A DNA stretch of 7,785 nt, taken from contig CANGZG010000113.1 in NCBI GenBank assembly GCA_947458415.1, positions 1 through 7,785 of the forward strand, in the 5' to 3' direction. This DNA comes from Comamonadaceae bacterium. GTDB taxonomy: Bacteria; Pseudomonadota; Gammaproteobacteria; Burkholderiales; Burkholderiaceae_C. The notes under the pieces are model-generated. The model worked only from the letters and a program-made list of their open reading frames with translations, made no database searches and was not told the DNA's origin. The position numbers and the translations under genes were made by a program. Positions 1 through 6,504 of this stretch are shown here, piece after piece. Numbering within the stretch: the stretch's first letter is position 1; each line of letters begins with the position of its first letter.

Positions 1-1
1 A

Positions 2-430
2 ATTGTGCACAACGGCAACGAGCGTGTGGCGATTGCAGCAGCCAAGGCCGCGCTGGAACTCAAGTGCCCGCACCGCGTCATTTTGGGCACCGACGGCCCC
101 GCCGGTTCAGGCGTGCAACCGCTGGGCATGTTGCGCATGGTGGCGCTCTTGTCGAGCTTGGCAAACATTCCCGCAGAGATGGTGTTTTGCTTTGCCACGG
201 GCAACACTGCACGCATACGGCAGCTGAATTGCGGCCTGATTGAAGTCGGGCGCGCCGCCGATTTCGTGTTCATGGACCGCGCGCAACACACCGCTGGCAA
301 AACATTGTTGGAGAGCGTGCAACTCGGTGACATCCCCGGCATCGGCATGGTGATGATCGACGGGCTGGTGCGTTGCATGCGTTCACGCAACACGCCGCCT
401 GCGACCGAGGTGCCGGTGGTGGTGCATTGA
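2..430 (+). CDS. Enamidase-like amidohydrolase, C-terminal part (5' truncated by window edge)
   Basis: The reading frame is open to the first base, so the true start lies upstream; the GTG at 5 is probably internal. About 142 C-terminal residues are visible. They resemble the C-terminal half of amidohydrolase-superfamily enamidase (the Eubacterium barkeri enzyme that hydrolyses 1,4,5,6-tetrahydro-6-oxonicotinate in nicotinate fermentation). Shared blocks as I remember them are GTDGPAGSG, PLGMLRMVALLSS, FATGNTAR, GDIPGI, the LIDG strand, and the terminal SRNTPPA. The aspartate in GTDGP (bases 92-94) is the expected conserved metal/catalytic Asp at the end of the TIM barrel, and the remainder is the small beta-sandwich domain that follows the barrel. 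The substrate is not certain: related amidohydrolases act on imides, lactams and hydantoins. The next gene starts 35 bases downstream on the same strand, so the two are probably co-transcribed. The family call is firm; the enamidase subtype is an inference from remembered similarity. Confidence 0.8.
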   Translation: MVHNGNERVAIAAAKAALELKCPHRVILGTDGPAGSGVQPLGMLRMVALLSSLANIPAEMVFCFATGNTARIRQLNCGLIEVGRAADFVFMDRAQHTAGKTLLESVQLGDIPGIGMVMIDGLVRCMRSRNTPPATEVPVVVH

Positions 431-465
431 AACCAACCTCTTTGACCGAGAACAGGGTGGCCGCC

Positions 466-1251
466 ATGAACAAGCCGCCAGATGCCACACCCCCTTCATT
501 GCACATCGCTGACGGTGTGGCGCGCATCACGCTCAACCGTCCGCTTCAGCGCAACCGGTTAGAAAACGCGGACCTGGGCACCTTGCTGAAACAGTTCGAG
601 CTGATCAACAGCGACCCACAGGTGCGGGTGGCCGTGCTGACTGCGAACACCACAGGCCAACCCAAACCGGTGTTTTGCGCGGGCTATGACATCGGTGGCT
701 TTCAACACAACGCACAAGGCTCCAGTGCATTTGAAACTGTGGCGCAAGCATGGGCGGACTTGCGACCGATCACCGTGTGCGCATTGAACGGCAGTGTGTA
801 CGGTGGCGCCACCGACTTGGTGCTGGCCTGCGACTTGCGCATGGCGCTGCAAGGCATCGAGTGGCGCATGCCTGCAACCGCATTGGGTTTGCATTACTAC
901 CCCAGTGGCTTGCAGCGCTATGTCAGCCACTTTGGCATCGCCTCGGCCAAACGCGCTTTTTTGACTGCGCGGGTTTTTGACCAAGCGCAGTTGCAAGCTT
1001 TGGGTTTGTTTGAGCATTGGAGCGAGCCGAATGCATTCGATGCCGATCTGCAAGCGCTGCTGGACGATGTGCTGGCACTGGCACCAGGGGCCGCGCAGCA
1101 CACCAAGCGCTCACTCAATGAAATTGCCGCCGGCCTGTATGACGAAACCCGCTTGCGTCAACGCGAGACCGACAGCGCCGCCAGTGAAGATTTCGCCGAA
1201 GGCTTGAGGGCGTTTGCCGAGAAGCGCAAGCCCACCTTCCAAGGGCGTTGA
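466..1251 (+). CDS. Enoyl-CoA hydratase/isomerase (crotonase) family protein lacking the canonical catalytic glutamates
   Basis: A 261-residue protein of normal crotonase length. ATG 466 is chosen because it follows an AGGGTGG ribosome-binding sequence (454-460) by 5 bases and because homology starts soon after (IADGVARITLNRP, residues 14-26). A TTG at 427 overlapping the upstream stop is an alternative start. Family motifs are the first oxyanion-hole segment FCAGYDIGGF (70-79) and the second, ALNGSVYGGATDLVLACDLR (106-125). Aligned with rat mitochondrial hydratase, the first catalytic Glu falls on Asp117 and the second on Ala137 (MPATALG), so water addition to a 2-enoyl-CoA by the standard mechanism is unlikely. 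An isomerase, hydrolase or ring-opening crotonase is more plausible. Location is expected to be cytoplasmic. It probably works with the upstream amidohydrolase in breakdown of a heterocyclic or amide compound; no substrate can be read from the sequence. Confidence 0.85.
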   Translation: MNKPPDATPPSLHIADGVARITLNRPLQRNRLENADLGTLLKQFELINSDPQVRVAVLTANTTGQPKPVFCAGYDIGGFQHNAQGSSAFETVAQAWADLRPITVCALNGSVYGGATDLVLACDLRMALQGIEWRMPATALGLHYYPSGLQRYVSHFGIASAKRAFLTARVFDQAQLQALGLFEHWSEPNAFDADLQALLDDVLALAPGAAQHTKRSLNEIAAGLYDETRLRQRETDSAASEDFAEGLRAFAEKRKPTFQGR

Positions 1252-1280
1252 GACCGACCCCAGTTTTTCCTATGGTTTTC

Positions 1281-1300
1281 ACCACTTTACGAGTGGTTTT
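1281..1300 (+). terminator. Possible intrinsic terminator after the crotonase gene
   Basis: A perfect 6-bp inverted repeat, ACCACT (1281-1286) and AGTGGT (1292-1297), encloses the five-base loop TTACG and runs into a short T tract (1297-1300). It lies 30 bases after the crotonase stop codon and could end the catabolic transcript before the signalling operon. The stem is short and not very GC-rich, so termination may be partial. Confidence 0.45.
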
Positions 1301-1314
1301 ATCAATTTAAAGTC

Positions 1315-1350
1315 GAATTTGCTGCTTTTATTCGTTTTCTTAGCAAATTC
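1315..1350. repeat. Perfect 9-bp inverted repeat in the siaA-like promoter/leader region
   Basis: GAATTTGCT (1315-1323) and AGCAAATTC (1342-1350) are exact reverse complements separated by 18 T-rich bases. The half-sites are about 27 bp centre to centre, roughly two and a half helical turns, and the right arm ends 11 bases before the siaA-like ATG. It may be a regulator-binding site for the operon or a stem in the mRNA leader. I found no confident -35/-10 pair within the gap (a TTGCTG at 1319 has no good partner), so the promoter itself is not assigned. Confidence 0.4.
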
Positions 1351-1361
1351 TTATCCAAAAG

Positions 1362-3554
1362 ATGAGTAACCGAATTCGTCAACTTTTCACCGTTGCCGTG
1401 GCTTTGCTGACCTGTGGTTTGCTGCACGCCCAAAACGCATTCGTGGTCGATGACACCACCCCGGTGATCTTCAGCGACAAAACCCAAGTGATGGTGCTTG
1501 AAGCGCCAAACGCCGACATGACGCTCGAAGAAGTGCGTCAACTCGATGCGCAATTTCAACCGGCCCAATCGATTGCCAGCATCACACCCACCAGCATCTA
1601 CTGGATTCGACAGTCTTTGGAAAACCAGTCTGAACACGAAAAGCAACTTCGCATGGCACCTTCTGGATGGACGGTGCATCAAAATTACGTGGTTCGCGGC
1701 GTCAAAACAGAGAAACTCAAATCCAACGGCAACAGCGCCAACTACAACTGGTTGGCTGAAATCAACCCGTTCACCACCGCGGCCCGCAATGACAACAGCC
1801 AATACGCCATCTTCAACTTGAAAAGCGGCGAAACGGTACAGATTTACTCTCGCGTGAAATCACACAGTTCGGTACCTGCGAAAACGTTTTCACTCAACAT
1901 CTACGACCATGCCAGCTATTTGGAATTGCGGCGTTTTGGCGTGTACTTTGAAGGCGGCATGCTCGGTCTGTTGATTGCCTTGGCCGTGTTTGGTTGGTAC
2001 AGCTATGCACAAAACCGTGACAAAACCAGCTTGGCTTATGGCGTGTGGTTAACCGTGGGTGTCACGCAATGTTTGTTCTTACCCATTCACGATGGACAGC
2101 GCATCACCGAGTTTTTTGTCCACTTGGAGGACCAAAAAATTGGCTGGCAGTATTTGGCACAAGTGCTGTACTCCGCTGTTTCCTATGCGCAAACCGTGTT
2201 GTACGTGGTGTTCGCCAGAAATTTTTTGGACTTGAAAATCCACTTCCCCACCTTTTACAAAATTTCCAACGTGTGGATCGGCTGGGAAGTGATCCACTTG
2301 ACCCTGCTGGTCACCCAACAGCATTCATTGAACCAGCAAGTGTTTTGGATGCCAGTGTTGGTGCCCATTGTGTTGATGCTGCTGTCGATTTATGTCTGCG
2401 CTTACATCCGACTTCAGCAAGGTTTGCAGGTCGCCAAATTTTTCATGGTGGCCATGGTGCCGTACATGTTTTTCCGGGTGTCTTTCATGCTGGGCATTGC
2501 GGGGTTTCAGTCCCCCTTCAGCTTCTTGCCGCCATCCGGCTTTGGTTTGTTCTTTCAAAACACCAATACCAACCAAGCCTTTGGCGTGTGCTGTGAGGCC
2601 ATGATCATGGCGCTGGCGGTGATCAGTCGCACGCGATGGTTGCAACAAGAATTGGCCAACAGCATTCAATCGCAAAACGATTTGATGCTCAACCAAAACA
2701 AAGTGTTGGAAGAAACCGTGGCGCTTCGCACCAGTGAGTTGGCCGAGCAACACAAGAACCTGGACGAAGCGCACCAATTGGTGGTGGGTTCGGTGAATTA
2801 CGCCAGCCGTTTGCAGCGCGGCCAATTACCGCGACAGGTTCGCATCGATGGCCGGTTTGATTCATTTGCAACCATTTGGGAGCCACGTGACACGATCGGT
2901 GGCGACTTGTATTGGGTTTCATCCTCGCAACACGAGGGGCCGTTTGTTTTGGCAGTGGCCGATTGCACAGGGCATGGCGTACCTGGGGCCATGCTGTCGT
3001 TGTTGGTCAGCAATTCATTCGAACGGATTTACGCCAATGACACCTTGGAAGACCCGGTGTCTGCCTTGGCCTCGTTGGATCACTTTGTCAGAACCGGACT
3101 GAACCAAGACCGCGCCGACAGCGAGAGTGACGATGGTTGTGATGCCTTGGTACTTCGGATTGACCGGCGTTTGCAGCGCATGGAATTTGCAGGCGCCAAA
3201 CTGGATTTGTTCCATGTCAATGCAGCAGGTGTGGTCACACGCCACATGGGGCAACGCATCAGCTTGGGCTACAAAGACCGGCTCACTGCGGCTGACAGAC
3301 CACAGGTGCTCACCCTCTCTTACCAAAAGGGTGACATGTTTGCGATCGTCACCGACGGCTTGACAGACCAGGTCGGCGGTGAGGCTGGCAAGCCGAAAGT
3401 CTCTTATGGTTATCGGCGGTTGGAAAAATTACTGTCTAACCATGCTGGTGCGAAGGCGCAGCTTGTGATCGACGATTTGCGCCAAGACTTCGCACGCTGG
3501 CAAGGGCAAAACTCGCGCCGAGACGATGTCACTGCCGTTGTGTTCACGCTCTAG
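1362..3554 (+). CDS. SiaA-like 7TMR-DISM membrane receptor with SpoIIE-type PP2C phosphatase domain
   Basis: 730 residues. Residues 1-23 form a signal peptide (Arg-rich start, hydrophobic core, LLHA-Q cleavage site), which supports ATG 1362 although no good Shine-Dalgarno precedes it. Residues about 25-190 form a periplasmic domain of the 7TMR-DISM extracellular type. Seven hydrophobic segments follow (about 198-216, 224-243, 264-284, 304-320, 328-350, 359-383, 407-424), then a coiled coil (about 425-480) and a PP2C/SpoIIE phosphatase domain with its metal-binding aspartates: Asp515 in GGDLYW, Asp534 in ADCTGHGVPGA, Asp665 in TDGLTD and Asp722 in RRDDVT. By analogy with P. aeruginosa SiaA it should dephosphorylate the SiaC-like protein encoded downstream in response to a periplasmic or membrane signal, which is unknown. 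P. aeruginosa SiaA has a different sensor part with a HAMP domain. It is the first gene of an eight-gene same-strand run. Domain calls are strong; the phosphatase target is inferred from gene order. Confidence 0.9.
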   Translation: MSNRIRQLFTVAVALLTCGLLHAQNAFVVDDTTPVIFSDKTQVMVLEAPNADMTLEEVRQLDAQFQPAQSIASITPTSIYWIRQSLENQSEHEKQLRMAPSGWTVHQNYVVRGVKTEKLKSNGNSANYNWLAEINPFTTAARNDNSQYAIFNLKSGETVQIYSRVKSHSSVPAKTFSLNIYDHASYLELRRFGVYFEGGMLGLLIALAVFGWYSYAQNRDKTSLAYGVWLTVGVTQCLFLPIHDGQRITEFFVHLEDQKIGWQYLAQVLYSAVSYAQTVLYVVFARNFLDLKIHFPTFYKISNVWIGWEVIHLTLLVTQQHSLNQQVFWMPVLVPIVLMLLSIYVCAYIRLQQGLQVAKFFMVAMVPYMFFRVSFMLGIAGFQSPFSFLPPSGFGLFFQNTNTNQAFGVCCEAMIMALAVISRTRWLQQELANSIQSQNDLMLNQNKVLEETVALRTSELAEQHKNLDEAHQLVVGSVNYASRLQRGQLPRQVRIDGRFDSFATIWEPRDTIGGDLYWVSSSQHEGPFVLAVADCTGHGVPGAMLSLLVSNSFERIYANDTLEDPVSALASLDHFVRTGLNQDRADSESDDGCDALVLRIDRRLQRMEFAGAKLDLFHVNAAGVVTRHMGQRISLGYKDRLTAADRPQVLTLSYQKGDMFAIVTDGLTDQVGGEAGKPKVSYGYRRLEKLLSNHAGAKAQLVIDDLRQDFARWQGQNSRRDDVTAVVFTL

Positions 3555-3568
3555 CGGAGGCCGGTGTC

Positions 3569-3706
3569 ATGAAAAAATCCTACGGCGGCAAACGCATTGC
3601 ATCGATTGTTAAAACCAACTGCCTTAGTTGGGTCCCAGCGATTGCCAATGCCATGCATGCAGACTATGCTTTGCGCACGAAACAATCACCACTGAAAGAT
3701 AACTGA
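3569..3706 (+). CDS. Unrecognised 45-residue small protein between siaA-like and siaB-like genes
   Basis: ATG 3569 follows a clear GGAGG (3556-3560) by 8 bases, placed right after the siaA-like stop, and the frame runs 45 codons to TGA 3704-3706. That stop overlaps the siaB-like ATG (3706) by one base in a TGATG junction. The good ribosome-binding site and the stop-start overlap suggest that it is translated, perhaps only to couple siaB translation, since siaB has just a weak GAAAG upstream. The product begins MKKSYGGKRIASIVKT, is basic at its start, contains one Cys and one Trp (CLSWVPAIANAM), and has no clear membrane segment. I recognise no family. It could be a real small protein, a leader peptide, or the decayed end of a longer gene. 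Confidence 0.55.
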   Translation: MKKSYGGKRIASIVKTNCLSWVPAIANAMHADYALRTKQSPLKDN

Positions 3707-4227
3707 TGGACTTATCACAAGCTATTTTGTTGCGAAACAGTTTGCGCAACAACCACGTGATCATGGCTTATAACGGCACGGTGTCTGACGACCTGATGGT
3801 CACGTTGGCCGATTTACTCAAAGAACGCTTGGTGGCCAACGCCGATGTCAAACGCTCCAAATTGATTTTTGCCGTGTTCATGGAAGGTGTTCAGAACCTG
3901 ATTTGGCATGGCAAAGAACATGAAGAAAACATGGGCATGATCTTGATCACCGAACACGCCAAAGAAATCACCATCATGTGCGGCAACCGGATTGACAAAG
4001 ACAAAACCCAAGGCTTGAAAGACCGCCTTGCCCAAATTGAAGGCGCCGACAAAGACACGATCAGACAGATGTACCGCGACGGCATGTCACAAGCCAGCGA
4101 ACACGATGGGCCGGGCTCGGGCTTGGGCTTGCTGGAAATTGCGCGCAGATCCACCCATCCGATCAGTTACACGTTTGTCGATGTCGACGACCACAGTGTC
4201 GACTTCATCATGGCAGCCACCATCTGA
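3706..4227 (+). CDS. siaB: SiaB family protein kinase (DUF6272, GHKL-like)
   Basis: 173 residues, matching the family length. In P. aeruginosa SiaB phosphorylates SiaC, opposing the phosphatase SiaA. An ATP-binding GHKL-like fold is visible: an N-box-like helix FMEGVQNLIWHGK (58-70) with Glu60, Asn64 and His68, then a strand at IMCGNRIDK (90-98), and a glycine-rich lid GPGSGLGLLEIAR (135-147) in the place of the G2 box. The start at ATG 3706 overlaps the stop of the preceding small ORF, and the siaC-like gene starts 23 bases after its stop. It is expected in the cytoplasm, acting on the product of the next gene. It differs from RsbW-type anti-sigma kinases in its motif context, and no sigma factor gene is nearby. 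The family call rests on motifs and on synteny with siaA-siaB-siaC. Confidence 0.88.
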   Translation: MDLSQAILLRNSLRNNHVIMAYNGTVSDDLMVTLADLLKERLVANADVKRSKLIFAVFMEGVQNLIWHGKEHEENMGMILITEHAKEITIMCGNRIDKDKTQGLKDRLAQIEGADKDTIRQMYRDGMSQASEHDGPGSGLGLLEIARRSTHPISYTFVDVDDHSVDFIMAATI

Positions 4228-4250
4228 ATGAAGAAAAACAAGGAACCGAC

Positions 4251-4622
4251 ATGAACATCGCAGCCACCGAAAGAACCCCGGCCATCTCTTTGACCCACAA
4301 CCCCTTGAAGTTGGTGATGAAGGGGGAATCGTTCCCCGAAGATGTGTCGGCTTTTTACGGCGAGGTGATCACCGCCATCAACCAACTGGCGACCAGCGTC
4401 AAAGGCAAATTGGAAGTGGAGATGGCTTTCATCTACATCAACAGTTCAAGCATCAAGGCCATGTACCGAATTTTCGAAGGCATTGATGCTTACCGCCAAG
4501 CAGGCAATGACGTGCAAGTGGTTTGGCGCGCGGAGGAAGATGACGACATCATGCAAGAACTCGGTGAAGATTTCAAAGACAGGTTCCAAGCTTTGAATTT
4601 CACAGTGGAGCAACATGGCTGA
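4251..4622 (+). CDS. siaC: SiaC family regulatory phosphoprotein (DUF1987)
   Basis: 123 residues, typical for the family. The DUF1987 pattern is clear: an N-terminal strand-turn LKLVMKGESFPED (19-31), an amphipathic helix, then the strand and phospho-acceptor segment FIYINSSSIKAM (60-71), and a strand VQVVWRAEEDDDIMQELGEDF (residues 88-108). In P. aeruginosa the acceptor is a Thr in an N-T-S-S segment; the corresponding residue here is Ser65 (N-S-S-S), so phosphorylation on serine is expected. The unphosphorylated form there binds and activates the cyclase SiaD. AAGGAA (4240-4245) precedes ATG 4251 by 5 bases. The 3' end overlaps the cyclase gene by 8 bases, consistent with stoichiometric production of switch protein and output enzyme. 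The fold resembles STAS anti-anti-sigma proteins, but synteny supports SiaC. Confidence 0.9.
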   Translation: MNIAATERTPAISLTHNPLKLVMKGESFPEDVSAFYGEVITAINQLATSVKGKLEVEMAFIYINSSSIKAMYRIFEGIDAYRQAGNDVQVVWRAEEDDDIMQELGEDFKDRFQALNFTVEQHG

Positions 4623-5664
4623 CGAAGTATTTGACCTCTACGACAGAGAAAAACTGTTGCTGGCTGAAGGCCAAGCCATTCTTGAGCATGGAAGCCCTGA
4701 GGAACTGCAAGCCTTTGCCGAACGTTTGTTTGACCGCTTCTCCAAGTTGGTCCGCGAAAACGAGGACCTGACGCGGCATTCGGACCGGCAAGAACAGCGC
4801 TTGGTGAAACTCAACCGCAACCTCAAAACCCAAACCCTGGAGTTGGAACAACAACGCAGTCGTTTAGAAGGTTTGTCGCAGCAACTCGCCAAATACCTGC
4901 CGCCACAAATCCACGAAGCTTTGTTTGCGGGCAAATACGACACGCAAATCACCACACAACGCAAAAAACTGACGGTGTTTTTCAGCGACATCAAAGACTT
5001 CACACGCACCGCCGAATCTTTGCAACCCGAATCGCTGACCGAATTTTTGAACGATTACTTTTCTGAAATGACCGCGATCGCGTTGTCTCACGGCGCCACC
5101 ATCGACAAATACATCGGTGACGCGGTCATGCTGTTTTTCGGTGACCCCGAGTCCAAAGGCATCAAAGAAGATGCACGCGCCTGCGTTGAAATGGCGCTGG
5201 AGATGCAAGCGCGCATGCTCGTGCTGCAACGCCGTTGGCGTGAACAAGGGTTTGACAACCCGTTTGTGATTCGCATCGGCATCAACACTGGCTATTGCAA
5301 CGTGGGCAACTTCGGTTCGGATCAACGACTGAGTTACACCATCATCGGTGGTGAAGTGAATGTGGCGCAACGCTTAGAAGCCAATTGCGACCCGGGTGGC
5401 ATTTTGATCAGCCATGAAACCTACGCCCAAGTAGATGATTTGGTCGATGTGGAAGAGCGCCCATCGATGAGCCTCAAAGGCATTGACCGCAACATCAAAA
5501 CCTATGCGATCAAAGGACGCAAAGCAGAGGCCGATAAACCTTTGCGCTTGAGCCATCCCCAAGGCGTGCACATCGATTTGTCGCCACTGAGTTTGCGCGC
5601 CGACGACCGGCAGTTGATTGCCAACCAACTCAAGGCCTTGGCGCAACGCCTTGAAAATCATTGA
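4615..5664 (+). CDS. Class III adenylate cyclase with SiaD-like N-terminal coiled-coil stalk
   Basis: 349 residues, with no membrane segment. Residues 1-92 form a charged helical/coiled-coil stalk (LLLAEGQAIL at 14-23, LVRENEDLTRHSDRQEQRL at 45-63) similar in style to the stalk through which SiaC activates the diguanylate cyclase SiaD. KYLPPQ (93-98) leads into a catalytic domain of about 116-305. All class III catalytic residues are present: metal ligands Asp125 (FFSDIKDFT) and Asp169 (KYIGDAVM), base-recognition pair Lys165 and Thr242 (YTIIGGEVN), and transition-state residues Asn249 and Arg253. Lys/Thr is the pair of cyanobacterial CyaB1/CyaC-type adenylate cyclases, so cAMP is the predicted product; cGMP is less likely. 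It has no GGDEF motif. A tail of about 44 residues follows. The gene overlaps siaC by 8 bases and uses GGAG at 4607-4610. Control by the SiaC-like protein is an inference from position and stalk. Confidence 0.92.
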   Translation: MADEVFDLYDREKLLLAEGQAILEHGSPEELQAFAERLFDRFSKLVRENEDLTRHSDRQEQRLVKLNRNLKTQTLELEQQRSRLEGLSQQLAKYLPPQIHEALFAGKYDTQITTQRKKLTVFFSDIKDFTRTAESLQPESLTEFLNDYFSEMTAIALSHGATIDKYIGDAVMLFFGDPESKGIKEDARACVEMALEMQARMLVLQRRWREQGFDNPFVIRIGINTGYCNVGNFGSDQRLSYTIIGGEVNVAQRLEANCDPGGILISHETYAQVDDLVDVEERPSMSLKGIDRNIKTYAIKGRKAEADKPLRLSHPQGVHIDLSPLSLRADDRQLIANQLKALAQRLENH

Positions 5665-5665
5665 C

Positions 5666-6157
5666 ATGACCACACTGTCTGCCAGCTTCGAAGTTGACAT
5701 CGCGCACTTGCACGAATTGGGCGTGATTGACCCCAGCTCGGCGCGCAGTCTGGAAATCTTCACGTCTGGGCAACTCAACAGCAACGAGCGTTTGTATTTC
5801 AGTTTATGGGGCTCCAAGTTATTGAGCTCGGTCAGTTTTGAAGCCAAAAAGAAATTGTTTACCCAAGGCGAAGAAGTGTCGGTGGCTTACTTCATCGTTT
5901 CGGGACACTTGCTGGCGATCCAAGGTGAACGCATCGAGCGCATGGGGCCTGGCAGCGTGATTTGTCTGGCCGAAGGCTTGGCGGGATTGCCAAGCGCGAA
6001 AACGGTGATCACTGTCAACGCGGTGCAAGCGCGCATCATTCCATTACACAAAGTCGACAGCTTCATTCCCCATTTGCCGCAAGCATTGCGCGACACCATC
6101 CGTACCAACGTGATGCGCACGCTGGGCGTGAAGCAACTTCCCAAGGGCGTGCTATGA
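5666..6157 (+). CDS. Degenerate cyclic-nucleotide-binding-domain protein
   Basis: 163 residues from ATG 5666, which lies one base after the cyclase stop; no Shine-Dalgarno is visible, so translation is probably coupled to the cyclase. Residues about 1-60 are a mixed helical region without a recognised domain. Residues about 62-130 have a cAMP-receptor beta-roll pattern (LFTQGEEVSVAYFIVSG at 64-80, then RMGPGSVICLAEGL at 92-105). The phosphate-binding cassette is poor: Glu103 could be the ribose-contacting Glu, but the usual Arg-Ala is not found, and Lys112 (SAKTV) occupies its region. There is no C-terminal DNA-binding helix-turn-helix, so it is not a CRP/FNR regulator. It may be a nucleotide-independent partner of the next protein, or bind cAMP weakly. 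It overlaps the following gene by 4 bases (ATGA). Confidence 0.75.
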   Translation: MTTLSASFEVDIAHLHELGVIDPSSARSLEIFTSGQLNSNERLYFSLWGSKLLSSVSFEAKKKLFTQGEEVSVAYFIVSGHLLAIQGERIERMGPGSVICLAEGLAGLPSAKTVITVNAVQARIIPLHKVDSFIPHLPQALRDTIRTNVMRTLGVKQLPKGVL

Positions 6158-6504
6158 GTGAATTTGTCAGCGTCACATACGCAGCTGGCGAACGCATTTT
6201 TTCTGCGGGCGATGTGGCTGATCAATTGTTTTTCATTCAGCAAGGCCAAGTGGAATTGCTCAATGCCGAGGGCAAGGTGTTCACCACGCTGAGTGCGGGT
6301 GAATCGTTTGGCGAGCAAGCGTTTTTAAGTGGCGGCATCCGAGGTGCATCCGCGCAAGCATCGGGCGAGGTGACATGCCTCAAAATTTCGAGCGAACAAG
6401 CCAATCAAATGATGGCGGGCACGTCGCCCTTGCTGGTACCCGTGTTTGAAGCCTTGCTGTTGCAACTCAACATGAACAACGCCTTGCGCGCAGGCAACCT
6501 CTGA
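6154..6504 (+). CDS. Stand-alone cyclic-nucleotide-binding-domain protein (intact cassette)
   Basis: 116 residues, essentially one CNBD. ATG 6154 overlaps the preceding TGA (ATGA) and has AAGGG at 6143-6147, 6 bases upstream. The beta-roll reads AAGERIFSAGDVADQLFFIQ (10-29) with the conserved Gly-Asp and the phenylalanine-rich strand, then QGQVELL. The phosphate-binding cassette GESFGEQAFLSGGIRGASA (49-67) is close to consensus: Glu54 should contact the ribose 2'-OH and Arg63 the cyclic phosphate. A C-terminal helix follows (about 80-112), but no HTH, kinase, channel or other effector. It is therefore expected to be a cytoplasmic cAMP sensor that works through protein-protein contacts, perhaps with the preceding CNBD protein, the cyclase or the phosphodiesterase. 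The nucleotide-binding call is strong; the partner is unknown. Confidence 0.88.
   Translation: MSEFVSVTYAAGERIFSAGDVADQLFFIQQGQVELLNAEGKVFTTLSAGESFGEQAFLSGGIRGASAQASGEVTCLKISSEQANQMMAGTSPLLVPVFEALLLQLNMNNALRAGNL

Noticed and set aside
559..1101. 180-codon open frame on the minus strand opposite the crotonase gene
   Set aside because: The plus-strand frame encodes clear crotonase motifs; the antisense protein is His/Gln/Cys-rich with no family features.
1301..1361. Sigma-70 promoter for the signalling operon
   Set aside because: TTGCTG at 1319 is a fair -35, but no -10 at suitable spacing matches better than about 3 of 6 positions, so a promoter could not be placed.
2045..2596. 183-codon plus-strand frame inside the siaA-like gene
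   Set aside because: It is an out-of-frame reading of the transmembrane region; the main frame has seven membrane segments and a complete phosphatase domain.
3706..4622. RsbW/RsbV-type anti-sigma and anti-anti-sigma pair
   Set aside because: The folds are analogous, but the sequences fit the SiaB (DUF6272) and SiaC (DUF1987) patterns and no sigma factor gene is present.
4864..5370. 168-codon open frame on the minus strand opposite the cyclase
   Set aside because: It lies fully within the cyclase gene, whose catalytic motifs are all intact; the antisense product shows no recognisable domain and reflects codon bias.
4615..5664. Diguanylate cyclase (SiaD) expected from gene order
   Set aside because: There is no GGDEF/GGEEF motif; the FFSDIKDFT, KYIGDAVM and N-x3-R motifs define a class III nucleotidyl cyclase.
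5666..6504. CRP/FNR-type transcription regulators
   Set aside because: Neither CNBD protein has a C-terminal helix-turn-helix, and both are too short to hold one after the beta-roll and helix.
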